Source: UBA1672 sp050633325
Lineage (GTDB): Bacteria; Pseudomonadota; Alphaproteobacteria; Micavibrionales; Micavibrionaceae
Length of the DNA stretch: 24,712 bases
Assembly (NCBI GenBank): GCA_050633325.1
Contig: JBOEGH010000011.1
Span: forward strand, 1-24,712
Reading direction: 5' to 3'
Every line of letters starts with the position of its first letter. The stretch's first letter is position 1. The notes beneath the pieces are model-generated. The model was not told the origin of the DNA, ran no database searches, and saw only the letters and a program-made list of their open reading frames with translations. Positions 8,822 to 16,128 of the stretch are shown here, in pieces. The translations under genes were made by a program, and so were the position numbers.

Positions 8822-9937
8822 CTAAACCCTAAGAGGCATAAGAACATAAAGAGATGAAGGATCGCTATTATCCTGAATTATAGTAGGGCTAGCAGAATCC
8901 GCCAAAGTCAGACGACACCCTTCCCCTTCTATCTGAGAAGTAATATCTAAAAGATATTTGGCATTAAATCCAATATCCATTGAGGCATCGCCATTAACCT
9001 CTAACTCTTCCGTCGCACTACCCGCCTCAGGAGAGCTAGCAGATAATGTCATTTGCTTGCCATCCAATGTAATCTTCAATGCCCGTGATTTACCATCTGA
9101 AATCGTTGAAACACGATCAATAGCACGCGAGAATACTTTAGGATCAATTTCTACAATTTTATCATTACCCTGTGGGATAACACGTTGATAATCAGGGAAT
9201 GTTCCATCAATCAATTTAGATGTTAAAATAATGTGATCAAAAGCAAATCTAATTTTATTATCAGATAATGTAACCTGTATAAGATCAGCAGCATCCTCAA
9301 TCAGTTTACGCACCTCACCGACTGCCTTACGTGGGATAATAACCGCAGGCATTCCTGCCGCACCTTCAGGTAATGGCATTTCAAAACGTGCCAACCTATG
9401 ACCATCAGTAGAAACAGCGCGTAACACTTTAACACCATCATTATCTGCTTCATGAACGTAAATACCATTTAGGTAATAACGTGTTTCTTCCGTGCTCATC
9501 GCGAATTTAGTACGATCAATCAATGCACGTAAATCTGACGCAGGTAAAGAAAAGCCACTAGGTAAATCGCCAGTGGAAATTTCAGGAAAGTCAGCTACAG
9601 GCAAGCAACTTAGTTTAAATTTAGAACGACCAGAACGTACAGTTATTTGCGTGCCCTCGGCATTCAGCTCAACTTCCACATCTGATCCATCAGGTAGTTT
9701 ACGGACAATTTCATGGAACGTTCCCGCCGGCGCAGTAGTTGCACCATCAACTGTGACATTTGCGGCAACTGCCTCATTAATCTCAAGATCCATATCAGTA
9801 GATGACAAAGACAAGACACCGTCTTGTGCCTTCATCAACACATTTGACAATATAGGGATCGTATTACGACGCTCCACAACACTTTGCACGTGATTTAATG
9901 CTCTTAATAGAGCTGAGCGATCAATACTCAGTTTCAT
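8822..9937 (-). CDS. dnaN: DNA polymerase III beta subunit (sliding clamp)
   Basis: The beta clamp encircles DNA and tethers DNA polymerase III. From ATG 9937 the product is 371 aa, and it begins MKLSIDRSALLRALNHVQSVVERRNTIPILSN, the normal DnaN N-terminus. An in-frame ATG at 9949 would add only MDST, so I prefer 9937, which has GGATGGA about 9 bases upstream. The three clamp repeats are covered, with STDGHRLA and the terminal YVLMPLRV typical of the family. The upstream neighbour is the DnaA domain IV-like gene, ending at 10014, and beyond it the bio genes; the downstream neighbour is the coupled membrane-protein gene. No promoter is evident just upstream, so expression may depend on the bio operon or on a promoter inside it. 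Confidence 0.96.
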   Translation of the reverse strand: MKLSIDRSALLRALNHVQSVVERRNTIPILSNVLMKAQDGVLSLSSTDMDLEINEAVAANVTVDGATTAPAGTFHEIVRKLPDGSDVEVELNAEGTQITVRSGRSKFKLSCLPVADFPEISTGDLPSGFSLPASDLRALIDRTKFAMSTEETRYYLNGIYVHEADNDGVKVLRAVSTDGHRLARFEMPLPEGAAGMPAVIIPRKAVGEVRKLIEDAADLIQVTLSDNKIRFAFDHIILTSKLIDGTFPDYQRVIPQGNDKIVEIDPKVFSRAIDRVSTISDGKSRALKITLDGKQMTLSASSPEAGSATEELEVNGDASMDIGFNAKYLLDITSQIEGEGCRLTLADSASPTIIQDNSDPSSLYVLMPLRV

Positions 9938-10013
9938 GGTCGAATCCATCCATTTAAAAATTATATGTCATTAATCTTTGGAGTTTAGCATAGGCTTAAC
10001 CGCGGTAGAAGCC

Positions 10014-10313
10014 CTAATCTAAATCAATACCAAGTTTTTCAGCCACAGCCTCAACATCACGTTTCAGTGACCCGCTAAATGGCATTTCTTTATTAACTTT
10101 TGCGAAAACCCGCGAAACAGATTTTTCATTTTCGTAACCAAAAGTCTTGGCTATATCATCATATGCATTGCCTTCCTTACGCGCCACATAAACTCCTACC
10201 GCCTTCGCCTGCGCAACTGTCTTACTACCGCCTGATTCTTCCAGTTTTTTAACAGTAACAATATCACCGAAATAATCGGATACTGTTTTACGAATTTTCT
10301 TTAAATCACTCAT
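10014..10313 (-). CDS. Stand-alone DnaA domain IV-like DNA-binding protein
   Basis: A 99-aa protein that aligns almost without gaps to domain IV of the DnaA encoded at 17116-18549. Residues 4-72 match DnaA from about 385 to 454, including the KAVGVYVA / RQVAMYLS helix, DDIAKTFG / PEIGRKFG and SVSRVFAKV / TVMHAIRKV. It has no ATPase domain. The DnaA signature residues that read the DnaA box are changed: GGRDHTT (440-446 in DnaA) corresponds to GYENEKS (59-65). It may therefore bind a different site or act through protein contacts. The start has a strong AAGGGG Shine-Dalgarno overlapping the bioA stop, 9 bp away. It lies directly upstream of dnaN. The fold match is my own alignment and the role is unknown. 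Confidence 0.75.
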   Translation of the reverse strand: MSDLKKIRKTVSDYFGDIVTVKKLEESGGSKTVAQAKAVGVYVARKEGNAYDDIAKTFGYENEKSVSRVFAKVNKEMPFSGSLKRDVEAVAEKLGIDLD

Positions 10314-10322
10314 GCTTTCCCC

Positions 10323-11621
10323 TTAAAAAACACCATCTAATGCACTGTTAATTACATCATACACCGCGCCAAGATCATCATCACTAACGCAATATGGTGG
10401 CATAATATATACCGTATTGCCCAGCGGGCGCAACAACACCCCATGTGACACAAAATAATCGTATAATTTTGGCTGAATTTCAGATAAATAACCACCATCC
10501 TCAACAACCAAATCCATCGCCAACATAGTGCCCTTTTGCCTTATATTTGTAACATCTTTTCTTTGTGCAAACTTACATGCGGCATGCGCGTGCTCCTTTG
10601 CGATGTTATCTATTTTATCCTGCACACCACCATCTTGCCAAATATTAAGAGAAGCATTAGCAGCCGCACATGACAAAGGATTACCCATAAATGACGAAGA
10701 ATGAAAAAACATCTTTGCCTTATCTTTGTTGTAAAATGCATCATAAATTTCTTTAGAACAAAGAGTAGCCCCCAAAGGAAGAAACCCTCCGGTTAACCCC
10801 TTTGACATACACATTAAATCAGGAACAAAATCAGATTGTTGACATGCGAACATTGATCCTGTTCTGCCAAACCCTGTCATTACCTCATCCGCAATTAACA
10901 GCACATCATGCGCACGACACATATCCGCCATAGTTTTCAAAACATCAGAGGAATATACCCTCATTCCACCTGCTGCTTGCAATAACGGTTCAAACACAAA
11001 TGCAGCCACATTATCTTGGTTATCATTTAAAATTTTCTCTAGCGCAGTAAATGTCTGTGCCTCATTACCATTAGATGGAAATGGGATATGTTCTACCTCA
11101 AACATATATGGTTCATATAACTTATGATAGACACTGCGCCCACCAATAGACATTGTGCCAAAAGTATCCCCATGATACCCACCCTCAAGCGCAATAATTT
11201 TACGGCGCGGCTTTCCTGAATGATCCCAGAAACCTATGGCCATTTTTAACGCTACTTCAACTGCCGTAGAACCACTATCAGATAAAAATAGATGCTCTAA
11301 ACGATCACCTGTAACCGATATAAGATTTTCCGCCAACATTTCTGCCGGTTCATGTGTGAAACCCGCGAATATAACCTGATCCAATGCGCCTGCTTGTTGT
11401 TGTACCGCATGTATAATTTCAGGGTGACAATGTCCATGCGTAATAACCCACCAACTTGATATCGCATCAATTATACGACGCTCTCCCTTTGGCATACCAT
11501 CTACGTCATTCCTTGCGAATAAATACGCACCCGCCGCCCGATCTATATGTATAGAATCAGGGTTAATAGCGTGCTGGGTATATGGATGCCACAATGGCGA
11601 AGAAGGTCTTGAATTACTCAT
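10323..11621 (-). CDS. bioA: Adenosylmethionine-8-amino-7-oxononanoate aminotransferase
   Basis: PLP enzyme of biotin synthesis that converts KAPA to DAPA using S-adenosylmethionine as amino donor. The 432-aa length fits. Motifs seen are LWHPYTQ near the start (10-16), DAISSWWVITHGHCHPEI (52-69), LSDSGSTAVEVALKMA (113-128), GGYHGDTFGTMS (147-158), IADEVMTGFGRTG (243-255) and the PLP lysine in MSKGLTGG; the lysine is residue 274 and the DEV aspartate 245, the same numbers as in E. coli BioA. The ATG overlaps the bioD stop by four bases (ATGA), so it is translationally coupled to bioD. It is followed 9 bp later by the DnaA domain IV-like gene. Confidence 0.96.
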   Translation of the reverse strand: MSNSRPSSPLWHPYTQHAINPDSIHIDRAAGAYLFARNDVDGMPKGERRIIDAISSWWVITHGHCHPEIIHAVQQQAGALDQVIFAGFTHEPAEMLAENLISVTGDRLEHLFLSDSGSTAVEVALKMAIGFWDHSGKPRRKIIALEGGYHGDTFGTMSIGGRSVYHKLYEPYMFEVEHIPFPSNGNEAQTFTALEKILNDNQDNVAAFVFEPLLQAAGGMRVYSSDVLKTMADMCRAHDVLLIADEVMTGFGRTGSMFACQQSDFVPDLMCMSKGLTGGFLPLGATLCSKEIYDAFYNKDKAKMFFHSSSFMGNPLSCAAANASLNIWQDGGVQDKIDNIAKEHAHAACKFAQRKDVTNIRQKGTMLAMDLVVEDGGYLSEIQPKLYDYFVSHGVLLRPLGNTVYIMPPYCVSDDDLGAVYDVINSALDGVF

Positions 11622-12274
11622 TCAATAAAATCTCCAATTTTAAAATTATTCGCAAATACAAGACGTAACATAGTGTCATCTACCTCATCAACTAATGGCA
11701 AATGACCTAGAACCTTTACACCAGACATTTCCGAAATAGTACGAACATTATCTTCGTTTTCCTCACCAATAAAAACAACACCTTTCAACGGAATATTGCG
11801 CGCCCAAATTGCCTCTAACGATAATAAAGTATGGTTAATTGTTCCAAGTCCTGTGCGCGCGCACAAAATGATTGGTATTTTCCATTTTTGAAATACATTT
11901 ATCAGTAAATTATTACGTGTTAAGGGAACCATCAAACCGCCGGCTCCCTCAATAACCAGCGAACCATCACATTCGGGAATATTATCAGGATTTTGCAAAG
12001 AATTAGCATCAATTTCTGCACCATCAAGCTCAGCTGCACGGTGAGGTGATAAAGGCTCACTGAATATATATTTCTCTGGCAGGAACCGTTCATCGGGCAA
12101 GTTAGTATATTTTTGAACTCTACGCGTATCGACATTATCGGTAATTCCCGATTGAACAGGCTTCCAATAATGAGGCGTTTGCCCCGCATCTTCCAATCCC
12201 AGCATAAGTGCCGCAGAAAAAACCGTCTTACCAATATCCGTGTCAGTACCTGTAATAATAAATTTATGCGCCAT
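11618..12274 (-). CDS. bioD: Dethiobiotin synthetase
   Basis: ATP-dependent carboxylase that closes the ureido ring of DAPA to give dethiobiotin. The 218-aa length is normal. The P-loop GTDTDIGKT is at residues 9-17, and KPVQSG (38-43) carries the substrate lysine. EGAGGLMVPL (about 109-118) is the second family motif, followed by TGLGTINHTLLSLEA. The ATG lies three bases after the bioF stop and the stop overlaps bioA, so it is the middle gene of bioF-bioD-bioA. No unusual residues are seen. Confidence 0.95.
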   Translation of the reverse strand: MAHKFIITGTDTDIGKTVFSAALMLGLEDAGQTPHYWKPVQSGITDNVDTRRVQKYTNLPDERFLPEKYIFSEPLSPHRAAELDGAEIDANSLQNPDNIPECDGSLVIEGAGGLMVPLTRNNLLINVFQKWKIPIILCARTGLGTINHTLLSLEAIWARNIPLKGVVFIGEENEDNVRTISEMSGVKVLGHLPLVDEVDDTMLRLVFANNFKIGDFIE

Positions 12275-12277
12275 TAT

Positions 12278-13390
12278 TTACCCCTCTATATAAGGTTGTA
12301 GCGCATCAGCAAAGCCTTGTAAAATATCGGGATCAAGTTCAGAGCTTAAAGACAATCGTAAACGCGCCTGCCCTTGTGGTACAGTCGGCGGACGTATTGC
12401 ACGAATATCATACCCCACATCTTGCATTGCCTTTGCAACTGATACTGCCCTTTCATCTTCACCTAAGATGATTGGGACAATTTGTGTACCCGATCCACCA
12501 AATAATTTTTTCCCCAGCGCACAAATATTATGCAATTTATCTCTACGCTGTGCACCATCATCGGACGCCAAAATGTTCAATGATCTTTGTACCAGCAATG
12601 CCTGTAATGGTATTGGCGCAGTAGAAAAAATAAACGGGCGTGATTTATTAACCATATACTCAATCACATTCGAAGACGCACAAACCAAACCACCCGCAAC
12701 ACCTATGGCTTTGCCACATGTATGCAACGTAACCAAATGATCATAACCGTGCTTATCAATAATATCCCAACACAACCCTTTACCGTTTGCACCATAGACA
12801 CCTGTTGCATGTGCCTCATCAACTATCAGAATGGCATCATAACGCACTGCCAATTCGTATAAATCATCTAATGGCGCGATATCTCCATCCATTGAATATA
12901 CAGATTCAACCGCAATCCAAATACGCCCCGAATTTTGACCGTGACGTTTTAACAACACCTCTAATGCATCCATGTCATTATGAGGGAATTTATAGCTTTT
13001 CGCCTGTGCAGCAATAAGACCATCTCTAACACTGGCGTGAACAAGACCATCATATAAAACCACATCACGGCGATCCGGCAACGTCGTCAGTAATGCATAA
13101 TTCGCCTGAAACCCACTGGCAAAATATAACGATGCACCTGCCTTAAAATATGTTGCGGCATATGTCTCCAATTGTTCATGCGATGAAGTGTGACCACGAA
13201 GCAACCTTGACCCCGCCGCGCCAATATCCAGACCGCCTTCCAACGCTTCAACCGCCGCAACGCGCAACGAAGGATGCACAGCCATCCCCATATAATCATT
13301 AGAGGTAAGATCAACACCTGCCGGTAAATTCAAAGACCTGTATCGGTTCTTATCCTTTAACTCTGACAACTCATCTTGAAATATATGCAT
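12278..13390 (-). CDS. bioF: 8-amino-7-oxononanoate synthase
   Basis: PLP-dependent alpha-oxoamine synthase that condenses a pimeloyl thioester with L-alanine to form KAPA. The product is 370 aa. Motifs include LTSNDYMGMAVHP (28-40), GAAGSRLLRGHTSSHEQLE (57-75), DEAHATGVYG (191-200) and the PLP lysine K227 in HTCGKAIGVAGG. It is the first gene of a tight bioF-bioD-bioA run. Its ATG is only 8 bases after a 10-bp hairpin, and its best Shine-Dalgarno (AGGG) is inside the 3' arm of that hairpin, so translation may be structure-controlled. No pimeloyl-supply gene (bioC, bioH, bioG, bioZ) is in the window. Confidence 0.96.
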   Translation of the reverse strand: MHIFQDELSELKDKNRYRSLNLPAGVDLTSNDYMGMAVHPSLRVAAVEALEGGLDIGAAGSRLLRGHTSSHEQLETYAATYFKAGASLYFASGFQANYALLTTLPDRRDVVLYDGLVHASVRDGLIAAQAKSYKFPHNDMDALEVLLKRHGQNSGRIWIAVESVYSMDGDIAPLDDLYELAVRYDAILIVDEAHATGVYGANGKGLCWDIIDKHGYDHLVTLHTCGKAIGVAGGLVCASSNVIEYMVNKSRPFIFSTAPIPLQALLVQRSLNILASDDGAQRRDKLHNICALGKKLFGGSGTQIVPIILGEDERAVSVAKAMQDVGYDIRAIRPPTVPQGQARLRLSLSSELDPDILQGFADALQPYIEG

Positions 13391-13397
13391 AAATAAA

Positions 13398-13421
13398 AAC
13401 CCTATGAATAATCATAGGGTT
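13398..13421 (-). terminator. Terminator-like hairpin overlapping the bioF ribosome binding site
   Basis: A perfect ten-base stem, AACCCTATGA / TCATAGGGTT on either side of a four-base loop, is followed on the minus strand by UUUUUAUUU. This is the form of an intrinsic terminator for the 177-aa protein gene. It ends 8 bases before the bioF ATG, and its 3' arm contains the only Shine-Dalgarno candidate for bioF. A TATAAA at 13433-13428 just upstream could be the -10 box of a separate bioF promoter, but no convincing -35 goes with it. Confidence 0.65.
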
Positions 13422-13468
13422 GTTTATAGCATTACTAATCGTAAATACGACAGATTTAAGTTTAACCA

Positions 13469-14002
13469 CTACATTTCAAAAGCAGAATGATCATGATCTT
13501 CGAATGTTTCCGGCAACTTATTATCTAATAAAGCCTTCATATCCTTTTGAACCGCAGCATTACCTGTGTTTTCGATAATATGTTGGCATGTGTTGAAAAG
13601 GTGAGAATCACTGTTAGGGTCCTTCATAACTTCGTAAACCCCTCTAATGGCTGCGTCATTACCGTTTCTTTCCCAGATACCAATAGCCTGATCAACCATT
13701 CCTGATAATTCTTTTAAATCATCGTCACAAACAGAAGACTTGGATTTTTCTTTAAGTACTTGCGAAATTTGTCCCATCGCAACCTCACCACCATTTTTCT
13801 CAAGTGCATCAAAGACCACTCCTGAAAACATAGTGGAACTACCGAACCTTGAAGCCAACTGCACCATCGATTCATCGCTATTTTCTTCAATCAGCAAATT
13901 AACTTCGCGATTAACACCACCAACAACATCTTTTGCCGTATCAACAACCGTATCAACAACTTTACCTGCAAAACTTTTATTTAAACCATCGTCCGTCTTC
14001 AT
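13469..14002 (-). CDS. Uncharacterised helical protein between bioB and bioF
   Basis: A 177-aa acidic, mainly helical protein with no signal peptide, no membrane segment and no motif I recognise. Residues 8-40 (SFAGKVVDTVVDTAKDVVGG onward) form an amphipathic helix. The C-terminus ends in FEDHDHSAFEM, which has a small cluster of acidic residues and histidines. The ATG at 14002 has AAGG about 10 bases upstream and its own strong promoter at 14060-14088. A terminator-like hairpin follows before bioF. It therefore looks like its own unit inserted between bioB and bioF; a biotin role is not shown by the sequence. Confidence 0.75.
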   Translation of the reverse strand: MKTDDGLNKSFAGKVVDTVVDTAKDVVGGVNREVNLLIEENSDESMVQLASRFGSSTMFSGVVFDALEKNGGEVAMGQISQVLKEKSKSSVCDDDLKELSGMVDQAIGIWERNGNDAAIRGVYEVMKDPNSDSHLFNTCQHIIENTGNAAVQKDMKALLDNKLPETFEDHDHSAFEM

Positions 14003-14059
14003 AATCCCAGCCCTTGTTCTGTAATTTTATTTCTTAAAAAACTCATTAATTGTAACAAA

Positions 14060-14088
14060 GTTATAGAGCAGCAATATCAGATTGTCAA
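14060..14088 (-). promoter_or_regulatory. Sigma-70 promoter for the 177-aa gene (and possibly bioFDA)
   Basis: On the minus strand TTGACA (14088-14083) is followed after 17 bases by TATAAC (14065-14060). The start would be near 14053, with a leader of about 50 bases to ATG 14002. If the hairpin at 13398-13421 is read through, this promoter would also drive bioF-bioD-bioA, the DnaA domain IV-like gene and dnaN. Confidence 0.7.
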
Positions 14089-14157
14089 AGATATACCATA
14101 ATACTGGGAACAACCCATGGCACAATCCAGATAAATACAAGCTTTATTACCTATATT

Positions 14158-15150
14158 CTAGGCAGCAACATCCGATTCTTGATCACCCTTAAAAGGTTCT
14201 CTTGGCTTAATACCAAGCTCACCTAATAATTCATAATCCGCATCTTGTTCAGGATTTGGTGTAGTAAGCAGTTTTTCACCTGTAAAGATCGCATTCGCAC
14301 CGGCCATAAACGCCATTGCTTGTGCTTCCTTAGAAATGGTTAAACGACCTGCGGATAATCTTACCATTGCCTTTGGCATTAAAATACGTGCCACCGCAAT
14401 ACATCTGATCCATTCAAATATATCCAAAATCTTATTATTTGCCATTGGCGTTCCCTCAACAGGAACTAGCATATTAATAGGAACTGATTCTGGCTGTGGA
14501 TTAAGATTAGATAAAGTATGCAGCAAAGAAACCCTGTCTTCATCACTTTCCCCTAATCCCAAGATACCACCACAACAAGCATTAATACCTGCCTTTGCAA
14601 CATTCTTCAGCGTATCAAGACGATCATCGTAATTACGAGTGGTTACAACCTTGTCATAAAATTCGCGTGAAGTATCAAGGTTATGGTTATAAGCAGTAAG
14701 GCCTGCTTCCTTCAACTTCATGGCCTGCGGCTCAGTCAACATGCCAAGCGTAACACAAGCTTCCATTCCCATATCGGAAACGCCTTGAACCATATCGCAT
14801 ACACGATCAAACGCACGTCCGTCTAATACCTTAGGCCATGCAGCCCCCATACAAAAACGGGTGGAACCACTTTCTTTGGCTTTACGTGCTTGCTCAAGAA
14901 CATCATCAGTTTTTAATAAAACTTCCTTCTCCAGCTCCGCCTCATTACTCAAACTTTGTGAGCAATAACCACAATCCTCTGTACATCCGCCCGTCTTAAT
15001 AGACAGCAAAGTACACATCTGCATCTCATTAGCCGTGTGATTTTCACGGTGAACACCGGCCGCCTCATATACTAAATCAAGCAATGGGCGGTTATAGAGG
15101 GCTGTTACCTCTTCGAGCGTATAGCTCTTTATATCTTGTATATTACTCAT
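14158..15150 (-). CDS. bioB: Biotin synthase
   Basis: Radical-SAM enzyme that inserts sulfur into dethiobiotin, the last step of biotin synthesis. From ATG 15150 the product is 330 aa, the usual length, starting MSNIQDIKSYTLEEV. The radical-SAM cysteines are in GGCTEDCGYCSQS (C56, C60, C63), binding the 4Fe-4S cluster. TRFCMGAAWP, ACVTLGML and VRLSAGRL are family motifs that carry the ligands of the auxiliary 2Fe-2S cluster. The frame is open to a TTG at 15186, but the extra residues do not look like BioB and overlap a palindrome. No good Shine-Dalgarno is seen before 15150. It is separated from bioF by another gene, so biotin genes are split into two units. Confidence 0.95.
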   Translation of the reverse strand: MSNIQDIKSYTLEEVTALYNRPLLDLVYEAAGVHRENHTANEMQMCTLLSIKTGGCTEDCGYCSQSLSNEAELEKEVLLKTDDVLEQARKAKESGSTRFCMGAAWPKVLDGRAFDRVCDMVQGVSDMGMEACVTLGMLTEPQAMKLKEAGLTAYNHNLDTSREFYDKVVTTRNYDDRLDTLKNVAKAGINACCGGILGLGESDEDRVSLLHTLSNLNPQPESVPINMLVPVEGTPMANNKILDIFEWIRCIAVARILMPKAMVRLSAGRLTISKEAQAMAFMAGANAIFTGEKLLTTPNPEQDADYELLGELGIKPREPFKGDQESDVAA

Positions 15151-15169
15151 AAAACATAAACTAAGACTA

Positions 15170-15185
15170 TGACCCGCATGGGTCA
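15170..15185. promoter_or_regulatory. Palindrome in the bioB leader
   Basis: A perfect inverted repeat TGACCC-gcat-GGGTCA lies 20 bases upstream of the bioB ATG. On the minus strand a weak promoter (TTTACT, 18 bases, TAAAAT) would place the start of transcription at about this palindrome. It could be an operator or a 5' hairpin. It does not match the BioR operator pattern known from other alphaproteobacteria (TTATMKATAA type), which I did not find in the window. Confidence 0.45.
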
Positions 15186-15296
15186 AACAATTTTATCAAT
15201 CAAACGATAATAAAGTAAAAATACAGGCCACCATACATCAACATATGCCGAAATAATTAACCTAATAACTCATAAAACTTAGATATGAATTGTTAC

Positions 15297-15992
15297 TCAA
15301 ACATTCAAGGCATCAAGGTCAGAGGAAACTTCAAAATTATTCTCACTTGGAATTGGCTCATCATATATTAAGCCAAATGAAAGAGCAGGAATATCAGGTT
15401 TTGTAAAATCAGACATATCGACTAACTGCCCCTGCCCCGTTTGAATGTTTTTCAAAACCTCATCATGCGAAGAAACCATCTCACTTGCCGGTTTAATACT
15501 TGCATCCTCAACATCAACTACAACTGCAAAAGGATGAGGGGTATCGCCTATATCAGTTTCAGTAATTTTGATATTTGAAATACTTTCCAAGCGTTGCGTT
15601 AAAGTATTCACAAAATGATCGCCCGCAGCACGATTATCATTAGAATATAGCCCGCCGAACATTTTAATTTCTACCTCTTGCCCATCCGGTGCAAGACTGT
15701 CAATCGTAGGTTTGATAAGTGTTTCCCATTCTTCAGATAAATCGGAAAAACCCAAATTTGCCAAAACATGAACCAAGCCGACAGAACCATCTTGCGTATT
15801 TGTTGCAACCAAGCCAATGCAGCCAACAACCTTATCAGTCGCCAATTGGGTTACCCTGCCATTAGGCCTAATAACTGCCGCCTGACCGGCATCTACATAT
15901 ATTTTATCTGAATCTATTTTGTTTATAGAACTACTCTCAAATCCGGATGAAATAATATTCTTATCGTCTATATTCATTTTATCATTACTCAT
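15297..15992 (-). CDS. CheD-like (glutamine deamidase fold) protein
   Basis: A 231-aa protein with no signal peptide. The stretch TDKVVGCIGLVATN...GSVGLVHVLANLG (52-81) has T52, C58 and H75 at the spacing of the Thr21, Cys27 and His44 catalytic residues of Thermotoga CheD (T-6-C-17-H). KMFGG at 110-114 and a later DIGD match the CheD order 'K-x-x-GG...GERN...D-GG'. CheD deamidates glutamines in chemoreceptors, but no chemotaxis gene is in the window. The C-terminal 65 residues (KPASEMVSSHDEV onward) are extra. The call rests on motif spacing and fold-like pattern, not on a search. It could be a related deamidase with another target. Confidence 0.55.
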   Translation of the reverse strand: MSNDKMNIDDKNIISSGFESSSINKIDSDKIYVDAGQAAVIRPNGRVTQLATDKVVGCIGLVATNTQDGSVGLVHVLANLGFSDLSEEWETLIKPTIDSLAPDGQEVEIKMFGGLYSNDNRAAGDHFVNTLTQRLESISNIKITETDIGDTPHPFAVVVDVEDASIKPASEMVSSHDEVLKNIQTGQGQLVDMSDFTKPDIPALSFGLIYDEPIPSENNFEVSSDLDALNV

Positions 15993-16029
15993 AAGTGTTT
16001 ATTACCGACAATATTAAAGCTACATTTTT

Positions 16030-16057
16030 AAAATAATAATAACGACATTATTATTTT
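16030..16057. repeat. A/T-only inverted repeat upstream of the CheD-like gene
   Basis: AAAATAATAAT and ATTATTATTTT form a perfect 11-base inverted repeat around AACGAC. It lies between the end of the transporter gene (16129) and the CheD-like gene (start 15992). Being all A/T it would be a weak hairpin; it could be a terminator remnant or a protein-binding site. Confidence 0.4.
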
Positions 16058-16128
16058 CGATAATAAATTTAATTAGCAAAACTTTTACATTCAAAATATT
16101 ATTTATTCAACAATATTAAATATCGCCT

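Noticed and set aside
9492..9893. 133-aa frame on the plus strand opposite dnaN
   Set aside because: It is the antisense shadow of dnaN and has no ribosome binding site or recognisable content.
14080..14140. Hairpin with GATTGT/ACAATC and TGGG/CCCA as the bioB terminator
   Set aside because: The pairing is interrupted by large bulges, there is no U run, and it overlaps a good promoter.
15151..15186. Longer bioB start at TTG 15186
   Set aside because: The 12 extra residues do not resemble BioB, there is no ribosome binding site and the region is a palindrome.
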